Below are positions 43,517 through 49,755 of a stretch of DNA of 49,755 bases, piece after piece (position 1 is the first letter of the stretch; every line of letters begins with the position of its first letter). This DNA comes from Bacteroidales bacterium (GTDB lineage: Bacteria > Bacteroidota > Bacteroidia > Bacteroidales > UBA10428): contig JAFGOR010000266.1 of assembly GCA_016926375.1 (NCBI GenBank), positions 1-49,755 on the forward strand, written 5' to 3'. The translations under genes and the position numbers were made by a program. The notes beneath the pieces were generated by a model. That model did no database searches. It was not told the DNA's origin and saw nothing but the letters and a program-made list of their open reading frames with translations.

Positions 43517-44973
43517 TTCTTTCCCAAATGATCTAAAAAGTGATTAATCACATCGTGGTTTATTTCGTCATCCCAGTTAACGGGCACATTTTTAAGGAAA
43601 AGCAATGATTTATCTGCTGTTTTCCTGTTTGAAATGATCTCCACAGCCCTGAATGGCTTGCTTTTCCCAAAGCCCGGTGATTTTACCAGATCACGTATCT
43701 TGCTGTTCAGCCAGTCCATGGTGCTGTCGCCCTTGTATATCAATACGGCATCAGCAGCAAGCAGGTTTTCAATATGCCTGGAAAGCGGGAAGAATTCTTC
43801 CCCGGTTCCATTCTGCTCTAAAATGGAGAACCCTTTGGAACGCATTACGTCAATATATTCGGCCATTTTACCGGCTGAGGCTTTTTCAAAAATGATGTAA
43901 AGCTTGTTCTTTTCTGCTGCCGGTTTTCCCTGTGGATTGGTCAGCTCATTCAGCCTGGTATTGAGAATGGTCTTGAAAACTTCAAAGGGAGTTTCAATTA
44001 TTTCAGTAAGATATTGTGCCTCATCTCTTTTTAACCTCTTCAGATAGAGTGCCTGACGCTGATCGGTAGGCTTAATATCATTGGGGATCCAAATGATCTG
44101 ATTGGGTTTTTGTTTGTTCTCTTTACTATCCAGGAAATCCTTGACCGTTTTAATCTGGAAATCAATGAGTGAAAATTTGGAATTTTTAATGAATTCACCA
44201 TACCAGGATCCGACAAGATGAATGGTCATAACAGATTGTTTGAGACACTGCTCAATGGCCTGTTTGGCCTTGTCAGCTTCTTCCGGAACGGGCAGAACAG
44301 GCAATACCCGGTATCCAAGATACTGCAGCTCGCGTTTCAGCATATCCCTGCTTTCGGTAAGGTCGAATGTGGTTTCGGCCAGGAAAACAGCAGGGCAGTC
44401 TTTCAATGGTTTTTTTTCTTGCGGGTCTTCTGAAAGATCAGCAAGAACATCTGTTATGTCGTAGGCAAGGTCAACCAGTTTGGACCAGAATTTTTCATCG
44501 GGGCCATTGACTCCGTCGAGATCGAATGTAACAGGCTTCTTGTTGAAACGATTTATCTCATAAAAGTTATAGCTCAACTCATTTTTCAGACATTCCGGTT
44601 GTTCTTCATTCAACATGGGCTGGGTGAAGACTTTAAAAATGCGGTGTTTTTTGCCGATCTCGCTTTTATCGCTGTTCAGCCAGTTGTGAAGATCTTCCAG
44701 CTCTTTTACATAAGACTTCGATTTGGCGTATTCCGGGGATAAAATCACAACAAACACGGCCGTGCTGGCAAACAGATTTCCGGCAGTTTCACCCAGTACG
44801 GATTGCCTTACGCGGAGATCGTCGTGCATCAGAAACCGGGGACTCTTATCAGACAGCCTGTTCATCAGCAGCGTAAGGTACTTGCTAAACTTCTGGGCCC
44901 ATCCGGTGGTAATCAGATTGTCATTCCCCGAAGAAGGGGCGTATCCAATGAATATGTCGTTCTCAAAACCCAT
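43513..44973 (-). CDS. Protein with three tandem TIR-like Rossmann domains
   Basis: 486 residues from the ATG at 44973; the track start (TTG, 44997) adds eight residues that overlap the upstream stop. Domain 1 (about 1-145) is a TIR domain: box 1 DIFIGYAPSSG, and LSPEYAKSKSYVKEL where active TIR NADases have the S-WC-x-x-E-L motif; the Glu (residue 91) is kept but WC reads SY. Domain 2 (about 195-330) is a TIR/DUF4062-like module: PAVFLAETTFDLTESRDML, TIHLVGSWYGEF. Domain 3 (about 355-475) is another TIR-like fold with LLAADAVLIYKGDSTMDWL. TIR domains act as NAD hydrolases or as protein-interaction modules. The stop overlaps the nSTAND1 start, so the two proteins very likely form one complex. 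Confidence 0.85.
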   Translation of the reverse strand: MGFENDIFIGYAPSSGNDNLITTGWAQKFSKYLTLLMNRLSDKSPRFLMHDDLRVRQSVLGETAGNLFASTAVFVVILSPEYAKSKSYVKELEDLHNWLNSDKSEIGKKHRIFKVFTQPMLNEEQPECLKNELSYNFYEINRFNKKPVTFDLDGVNGPDEKFWSKLVDLAYDITDVLADLSEDPQEKKPLKDCPAVFLAETTFDLTESRDMLKRELQYLGYRVLPVLPVPEEADKAKQAIEQCLKQSVMTIHLVGSWYGEFIKNSKFSLIDFQIKTVKDFLDSKENKQKPNQIIWIPNDIKPTDQRQALYLKRLKRDEAQYLTEIIETPFEVFKTILNTRLNELTNPQGKPAAEKNKLYIIFEKASAGKMAEYIDVMRSKGFSILEQNGTGEEFFPLSRHIENLLAADAVLIYKGDSTMDWLNSKIRDLVKSPGFGKSKPFRAVEIISNRKTADKSLLFLKNVPVNWDDEINHDVINHFLDHLGKK

Positions 44974-44983
44974 TTCAAATTGT

Positions 44984-47900
44984 TTAAGCTTCCTCAACTA
45001 TTCTCAGAATGGCATCCCTGAATTCGATATAATCAAACATCAGGGAATTAAGAACTTCCTGTTCCAGACTGTAGAACTTAAGTTCAGTAGCTGCTTTCAA
45101 AGAATAGATGTTGTCTTCAACATAAATATCGCTGTAAATTATATCATTTTTCTCAAAGGTATAAACTTTACCCGAAGAATTATTTATATGTGCCGTGCCT
45201 TCAATAATGATCATGAACGCAAAATGTACATCTTCACGTTTAACCAGGAACTCCTCACCGGCATTCATATGGTGAACATCGAATGTTCGGGCAATTTCCT
45301 GGAGGACATCTTCGGTTATATGTTCAAACGGGTTACATTTATTTATAAATCTGATTCGGTCGAGCAGGAGGTAGGGAATTCCATCAACCCGTTGATTCAG
45401 AGCTGATTTAAGAAGATTAACCTGTTGCTGACCCAGGCGGGCATAAACCGAGTCAAGTTTGGCCGGCTCGGTTTGTTCGGTTACAAATGCCGCTGTTTCA
45501 CTGATCATCTGGTTTGGATGGAAAATACCGGCAATAATTTCGGTACTCACGGTATTTTTTTTGAGTTTCATATAGCTTGAAATAGCGCAGGCTTTTACGT
45601 ATAACGAAAGCTGGTTGAAGTCTCTGGTAATGATGTTGAGAATGATGTTTTCGGGTGTTTCCTTAACTGCAGGGAAGAAATATTGAAGCTGCTTATAGCG
45701 TTCGGTTATGGAAATATTTTCCACTACGGGAAAGAAAACCTGCTTGATTTCTTCATTTACAATCTGATCAAGGAGCTCAATGCCAAAGCTGATGTCAGTG
45801 TCGCTCCCTTCCAGGAGCATATTCTTTATATTGCTAATGGATGTGGGATTATAGGCAAGTGCCAGAAGGTGGTAGAGCGTGTCGTAGTTATCCCTTATTT
45901 CTTTACTTAAAGCATCGGTGAGCAAGGTAAACTGACTGTATTTACGGATGCTCCCGAAAACGGCAAAGTTCCACGACATCACACTGATTAAACGAACAAT
46001 GTCATTTAAAATACGGTTGATATTGCCGGGAGTTGCTTGAAATTTTGCTTCACGCAGCGCAAGTAAAGCCTGTCTGGATATGATGCGGTTCTGATTTTCG
46101 ACCTTCGATAGCAGGTAGTCAATGGAAGCAGGGCTTGCGATTTTGCCATAGATACGTACGACTCTTGACAGCAATGTATTGTCAGCCTCGGGTTGCAGAA
46201 AAATTTCCTCCATGAATTGTATGCAAGGCTCGCCAATCTTAACAAGGGCTTCAAAAGCGTACGGATAGAAAACAGGTGTGGCCAGGTAACCAATTAATAC
46301 GTAACTGTGATTGGGATTGCCTAAGCGGGCCATCGCTTTTATGGAGGCAAGCTTGACATCCGGTTCTATATCTCTTACAAGATGAAGCAGAAAAATGCCC
46401 CAGTCCTGGTTATCGGAATTGCCAATAATTTCTGCAGCAAGTATCCGGTCGGTAACAGTGGGTGAATTGACCAGATTTTCAATGCCATTGCTTGAATTAC
46501 CGGCATTAATTTTAATTTCGAAGCGATTGATCAGTTTGTCCAGATTGCCATGGTGCTGGGAATTAGAACCAATTTTTCTAATTTCCTTTAACCTGGGTAG
46601 CGCACTTAACAGGGCATTTTCATTTATTCTTTCAAGGAGGTATTTTTGCAGGTTACCGGAATCGGTTCCCAGTAATGAAATGAGATGTCGTTCATGGCTC
46701 AGGGGTTCAATCCGTTCAATGATTGAAAGGGTGTTTATTGATTTAACATGGTTTTTACTGTTAATCAAGGTATGCGACTTTTCATCCGTATTCAAAAGAT
46801 CCATACTTAGGGCTCTTTTACTGGTCTTCAACCTTCGGATGGTTTCACGAAGTGCCTTCTGGTATGCCTTTACGAGAAGAACCGCGACGGGCAACCAGAT
46901 TAACGAAAGCAAAATGACAAGTAAAATGATGAAGGGCCCCCTGTTCAGGTTCAGAAAAATCAGACCCGACAATAAGAAGCCTGCAATCAGCAGACCGAGC
47001 ATTCTGAATGAACCTTCAAGCCTGGGCTTAATTGAATATATAAACCTGAGGTCAAGCGTTCGGAACAACACACGAAGGGATGGGAGCTCAATGGCCTCGA
47101 AAGCAGTTTCATAGCCGATTTTCAGCATGGCAACCATCAGGAATCCAAACGAAAAACGTGCAATTGCATTGGATTGTCCCACAAGCAAATCAACAACAAG
47201 AGTGGCAATGGAAGCCAGGATCAGCACGGAAGGAAGGAGTACCAGGCTGAAAGGCGAATCATAAGAGTACAGGATCTTTCTCAGCAGGAAGCGCTCAGTG
47301 CCATAAATGAACAGGAACATGGTGCCGGTAAAGAAACCGAAAAATTTAGCCAGCCCGATGGTGTTGGGATAATTGAACCGGGTTTCGCTCACAAAATAAT
47401 AATGAACAACAAAACCAAGTACGGAAGATATGAGCACAAATGCTAATAACAGCAGGGTGTACCGGGTATAAAACATTTCATAAAACCTGGACCGCAGCGG
47501 TGATAGTCGTTTCGGTGGTTGCGGAAAGGCTCCTGCGTGGTGATGGTGGTAATTGATAATGAGCTGCAAAAGCGCAGCAAAACCAATTAATGCTGCACTT
47601 ACCGCAGTAATAATCAGAATGTCCCAGTGAATGTAAAGTGCCCCGATGAGACCATAACTAAAAATCACAATACCTGCAATGAGTGCAGTCTGAAAAAACT
47701 GATAGAATCTTTTGTGTTGCTCGGGGGAAAAAACAGCTGCAGTGGAATGGCGGAATAAAATAAGTACCATGAATGTGAATGGCAGGTTGAGCGTAAAGGG
47801 CAGAAATAAGGGAATTCCAAACAGGTTTAAATCAGTGAACGTATCGTGAAAATAAAAAAGTGTAGCATTGGAAAGCAGCAGGAGAAAAAAGACCCAGAAT

Positions 47901-48151
47901 GAAAAATGCCGGAAATTAACCCGGTTGTTAAAGAATGAATAAACCGAAAAAAGGATAATTCCAAATATGCCGGATATTACAAATGCCTGAGGAATTTTTA
48001 CGGGTTCCCATGTCTGAAGAAAGAGGACATGCGAACCAATACCGAACAATGCAATAAATGCCCCAATAAAGAAAGCCTGAAGAGAGATGAGGGACAACAT
48101 GGCTGTCTCCTGGCGATTGTTGACATGTATTCCTAAAAACGTATTTATCAT
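44984..48151 (-). CDS. ATP/ADP-carrier-like membrane protein fused to HEAT repeats and a degenerate cNMP-binding domain
   Basis: 1055 residues. About 12 membrane helices fill residues 1-440; the start (AFFIGAFIALFGIGSHVLFLQTW) resembles ATP/ADP translocase (Npt/TLC) carriers of the MFS fold. Residues about 540-900 are helical repeats of the HEAT type (DVKLASIKAMARLGNPN; SRQALLALREAKFQ). The last about 120 residues form a cyclic-nucleotide-binding beta-barrel (GEEFLVKREDVHFAFMIIIEG), but the phosphate-binding cassette FGE-AL-RxA is replaced by YSDIYVEDNIYSLKA, so cNMP binding is doubtful. It is the first gene of the TIR/STAND operon, 10 bases before the TIR ATG. Transport is not proven; a sensor role is equally possible. 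Confidence 0.8.
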   Translation of the reverse strand: MINTFLGIHVNNRQETAMLSLISLQAFFIGAFIALFGIGSHVLFLQTWEPVKIPQAFVISGIFGIILFSVYSFFNNRVNFRHFSFWVFFLLLLSNATLFYFHDTFTDLNLFGIPLFLPFTLNLPFTFMVLILFRHSTAAVFSPEQHKRFYQFFQTALIAGIVIFSYGLIGALYIHWDILIITAVSAALIGFAALLQLIINYHHHHAGAFPQPPKRLSPLRSRFYEMFYTRYTLLLLAFVLISSVLGFVVHYYFVSETRFNYPNTIGLAKFFGFFTGTMFLFIYGTERFLLRKILYSYDSPFSLVLLPSVLILASIATLVVDLLVGQSNAIARFSFGFLMVAMLKIGYETAFEAIELPSLRVLFRTLDLRFIYSIKPRLEGSFRMLGLLIAGFLLSGLIFLNLNRGPFIILLVILLSLIWLPVAVLLVKAYQKALRETIRRLKTSKRALSMDLLNTDEKSHTLINSKNHVKSINTLSIIERIEPLSHERHLISLLGTDSGNLQKYLLERINENALLSALPRLKEIRKIGSNSQHHGNLDKLINRFEIKINAGNSSNGIENLVNSPTVTDRILAAEIIGNSDNQDWGIFLLHLVRDIEPDVKLASIKAMARLGNPNHSYVLIGYLATPVFYPYAFEALVKIGEPCIQFMEEIFLQPEADNTLLSRVVRIYGKIASPASIDYLLSKVENQNRIISRQALLALREAKFQATPGNINRILNDIVRLISVMSWNFAVFGSIRKYSQFTLLTDALSKEIRDNYDTLYHLLALAYNPTSISNIKNMLLEGSDTDISFGIELLDQIVNEEIKQVFFPVVENISITERYKQLQYFFPAVKETPENIILNIITRDFNQLSLYVKACAISSYMKLKKNTVSTEIIAGIFHPNQMISETAAFVTEQTEPAKLDSVYARLGQQQVNLLKSALNQRVDGIPYLLLDRIRFINKCNPFEHITEDVLQEIARTFDVHHMNAGEEFLVKREDVHFAFMIIIEGTAHINNSSGKVYTFEKNDIIYSDIYVEDNIYSLKAATELKFYSLEQEVLNSLMFDYIEFRDAILRIVEEA

Positions 48152-48205
48152 ACCTGATATAAAAGTTTGCTACAGTCCGGACCTCTTTTTAGGTTATCAG
48201 AATTG

Positions 48206-48213
48206 CAAAAATA
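48206..48213 (-). promoter_or_regulatory. Putative -7 element of the TIR/STAND operon
   Basis: The minus strand reads TATTTTTG, a perfect TAnnTTTG match, 54 bases before the first gene of the five-gene operon. A -33 TTTG is not obvious in the AT-rich bases upstream. Confidence 0.45.
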
Positions 48214-48326
48214 CTAAAATAATGTTTTGAATGATAACTTTTACGGGAGATGCAGAAAGCTTTTGTTGAAAACAGCGTTTTGTTGTGCCGGATACCATAA
48301 CCTGCAAGAAATATCAAGATAATTTG

Positions 48327-48334
48327 TATTTTTG
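48327..48334 (+). promoter_or_regulatory. Putative -7 element for the DUF3127 gene
   Basis: The plus strand reads TATTTTTG, a perfect TAnnTTTG match, 63 bases before the ATG at 48398. It is immediately followed by an inverted repeat that would cover the first transcribed bases. Confidence 0.5.
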
Positions 48335-48338
48335 ACAG

Positions 48339-48359
48339 GCATGCAATTTTAATGCATGC
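48339..48359. promoter_or_regulatory. Inverted repeat at the DUF3127 transcription start (operator-like)
   Basis: Perfect 7-base arms GCATGCA and TGCATGC with a 7-base spacer ATTTTAA. The dyad starts 5 bases after the -7 element, where a repressor would block transcription start or where an RNA stem would lie at the 5' end of the leader. No protein is known for the site. Confidence 0.45.
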
Positions 48360-48397
48360 AAGTCATGTTGTTCTTTAACTTGTATTAATCAAATATT

Positions 48398-48769
48398 ATG
48401 GCACTGGAAATAGCCGGAAAAATCATACAAATACTTCCCGAACAAACAGGTAACGGGAAAAACGGTCCCTGGACAAAACAGGATTTTGTTATTGAAACGC
48501 GGGAACAATATCCCCGTAAGGTTTGTTTTTCGGCATGGAACGATAAGGCTTCCCAGGTTAAGTCGCTCAACGACGGTTCCCTGGTGAATGTATCTTTCAA
48601 TGCTGAATCCCGGGAGTTTAACGGCAGGTGGTATACCGATCTGAAGGTATGGAAAATAGAAACACAAACAGCACAGGCACAGCAACAACCGGCACCCGAC
48701 CCCACAGAAATGTATGAACCCCTTTCTCCCGGAGAAAGTGCTCCGGAGCCGAATGATCTGCCGTTTTGA
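48398..48769 (+). CDS. DUF3127 protein, single-strand-binding-like
   Basis: 123 residues. The DUF3127 family is an OB-fold relative common in Bacteroidetes: LEIAGKIIQILPEQTGNG, GPWTKQDFVIETREQYP, VCFSAWNDKA and FNGRWYTDLKVWKIE are its recognisable stretches. The Gln/Pro-rich linker and the acidic tail ending EPNDLPF strongly resemble the C-terminal tip of bacterial SSB (DDIPF), which recruits repair and replication proteins. A role in binding single-stranded DNA is inferred, not shown. It has its own promoter with a dyad at the start site and is divergent from the TIR/STAND operon. Confidence 0.87.
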   Translation: MALEIAGKIIQILPEQTGNGKNGPWTKQDFVIETREQYPRKVCFSAWNDKASQVKSLNDGSLVNVSFNAESREFNGRWYTDLKVWKIETQTAQAQQQPAPDPTEMYEPLSPGESAPEPNDLPF

Positions 48770-48830
48770 TACAATGTGCAATTAGCAATTAACAATTATC
48801 AATAGAGGTCCAAGAGCCAAGGAAGGGGAA

Positions 48831-48894
48831 GTGGCAGTTGCCGCGGCAGCGGCAGCGGCAGTGGCAGTAGCAGTAGCAGTAGCAGGAGCCGTCA
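48831..48894 (+). repeat. GGCAGC/GCAGTA triplet microsatellite
   Basis: A run of GGCAGT, GGCAGC and AGCAGT units, beginning GTGGCAGTTGCCGCGGCAGC and drifting to AGTAGCAGTAGCAGG. It is imperfect, and could arise by slippage. No reading frame or conserved stem was recognised. Confidence 0.7.
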
Positions 48895-48925
48895 AATCCC
48901 AAATCCCTATTCCCACCGTACACAC

Positions 48926-48947
48926 ACCTGCCTGCCGGCAGGCAGGT
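48926..48947. repeat. Perfect 22-base palindrome of a dispersed repeat family
   Basis: The half-site ACCTGCCTGCC is followed directly by its reverse complement, then CCAGTATCCA. A variant occurs near 11494-11514 next to related ATCCAGTATCCAGT text, so this is a dispersed intergenic element of REP/PU type rather than a local terminator. Confidence 0.75.
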
Positions 48948-49234
48948 CCAGTATCCATCCCTCTTCAAGGGTTTTCAACCGCTTGAAGGGGATACTTTTA
49001 CTGACAGGCCGTATAGACTTCTTAACCCTCCAACTCTTAGTGATTTTTGCAGTTCTCATCGTTACTTCAGCTGCTTATCTGTAATCTCCTGGTTCTTGGA
49101 TTAGCTTTTCTTTGGCAATTACTTAACCCAAAATAGGAATGTTGTTACAATAGATTAACCTTTAATTTATTGCCACGCAACATTAATGTAAGGCTTGTGC
49201 TTTTTCTTTGCATCGGATAAAATAACCTGATAAA

Positions 49235-49755
49235 ATGAAAAAAGCAAGCAAGCCATTAGCCGTTTTGGGTTTATTCGTCATGACCTTGGTGGCCTTCATG
49301 AATCCGGTTAACGCAGGTGAAAACTCCTGTATTAACCTGAACGAGAATCCCAAGGGTAAGTTTGTATTTATTCTTACCGAAAACACTCCCTGGAAAGATA
49401 TTTCCGATTATGCCAGGACGGATATGCAGTTGTTTGGAAAAGAAATAGCCCAGCAGATCTGCCTGATCGATCATACCTATGTGTTGTTTTCTGCAAGCAA
49501 CGACAACAGGCCAACTATAATTAAACCGGTCATTTATAGCGCCATCAATAAAATGAAGCAGTATTACAAAGATGCTGTCAGAAAGCAAAAGATGGATCTT
49601 AACCAGGTAAATGAAGCGTTTAGCATTTTGTTGATCAAGGCATATGTATGTTATTACGAAGAAACAGTTGAAATAGAATCGCTGCTGAGCGAAGCAAAAA
49701 CGCCTGAAGCTATTAAACAAGTCTTTGATTGCATAGAAATTAAAACCACTAATCA
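49235..49755 (+). CDS. Secreted protein of unknown family (3' partial)
   Basis: Not in the ORF track because no stop occurs before the window end. From the ATG at 49235 the frame is open for 173 codons. The start is a clear signal peptide (MKKASKPLAVLGLFVMTLVAF, cleavage near NAGENS), followed by a mixed alpha/beta region with four later cysteines (NSCIN, QQICLID, YVCYYEE, FDCIE) and charged helices (KMKQYYKDAVRKQKMD). I do not recognise the family. Codon use is like the neighbours. The track ORFs on the minus strand here are shadows. The function cannot be called. Confidence 0.8.
   Translation, partial: MKKASKPLAVLGLFVMTLVAFMNPVNAGENSCINLNENPKGKFVFILTENTPWKDISDYARTDMQLFGKEIAQQICLIDHTYVLFSASNDNRPTIIKPVIYSAINKMKQYYKDAVRKQKMDLNQVNEAFSILLIKAYVCYYEETVEIESLLSEAKTPEAIKQVFDCIEIKTTN

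Larger units (their letters stand above)
48770..49234. other. Repeat-rich intergenic region, no gene seen
   Basis: 465 bases between the DUF3127 stop and the last partial gene. It holds a GGCAGC/GGCAGT/AGCAGT triplet tract, a perfect GGCAGG-type palindrome next to CCAGTATCCA, and an AT-rich leader for the next gene. No ORF with coding character was found. The same palindrome family is found inside the SGNH gene near 11.5 kb. Confidence 0.7.

Noticed and set aside
46395-47114. 239-codon plus-strand ORF
   Set aside because: It is a shadow of the carrier-HEAT-cNMP gene, Ser/Arg/Leu-rich without motif.
38142-48151. Calling the TIR/STAND operon an anti-phage defence island outright
   Set aside because: No integrase, transposase, restriction genes or atypical base composition are seen nearby, and the envelope proteins suggest other roles; kept as a hypothesis only.

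Overview
The window looks like a chromosomal piece of an environmental Bacteroidota bacterium, probably order Bacteroidales or close to it. The evidence is: two giant secreted proteins with type A C-terminal sorting domains of the type IX secretion system (T9SS), DUF4492 next to a cytochrome bd operon, DUF5683 behind parAB, a DUF3127 gene, a PorT-like barrel protein, and TATTTTTG elements upstream of several genes that fit the Bacteroidetes -7 consensus TAnnTTTG. Both ends cut a gene. No tRNA, rRNA, CRISPR array, integrase or transposase was seen.

Layout. 1-2 kb: a sigma-54 activator of the NtrC type (5' end outside the window) and a polyprenyl-phosphate glycosyltransferase (GT2). 2-10 kb: a surface-sugar block with three GT-C/GT39-type membrane glycosyltransferases, a large GT-C-like membrane protein and a SAM methyltransferase. 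The GT2 enzyme could supply lipid-phosphate sugars that the GT39 enzymes use. 9.8-14.2 kb: an MBOAT acyltransferase with two SGNH hydrolase-like proteins, a typical polysaccharide O-acetylation set. 14.3-18.2 kb: parA, parB, DUF5683 and a LysM lytic transglycosylase, reading leftward as one operon. 18.5-21 kb: glutaminyl cyclase-like lipoprotein, a BT0820-like HAD protein and pssA.

21-26 kb is an oxygen-handling block: DUF4492, cydA, cydB and a 41-residue single-pass protein absent from the ORF track that may be a CydX-like subunit, then a small cysteine-rich secreted protein and an FprA-type flavodiiron protein. Together they suggest an anaerobe or microaerobe that scavenges oxygen.

26-48 kb is the most interesting part. 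Five tightly packed minus-strand genes encode an ATP/ADP-carrier-like membrane protein fused to HEAT repeats and a degenerate cNMP-binding domain; a protein with three TIR-like domains; a membrane-anchored nSTAND1 NTPase with a coiled coil and seven WD40 repeats; an outer-membrane barrel protein; and a beta-propeller-like lipoprotein. Downstream on the same strand lie the two paralogous giant T9SS proteins (2692 and 1259 residues). I infer a trans-envelope signalling or conflict system; its function is not known from sequence.

48.4-49.8 kb: a DUF3127 single-strand-binding-like gene, a repeat-rich intergenic stretch, and the start of an unrecognised secreted protein that runs off the window and is missing from the ORF track.
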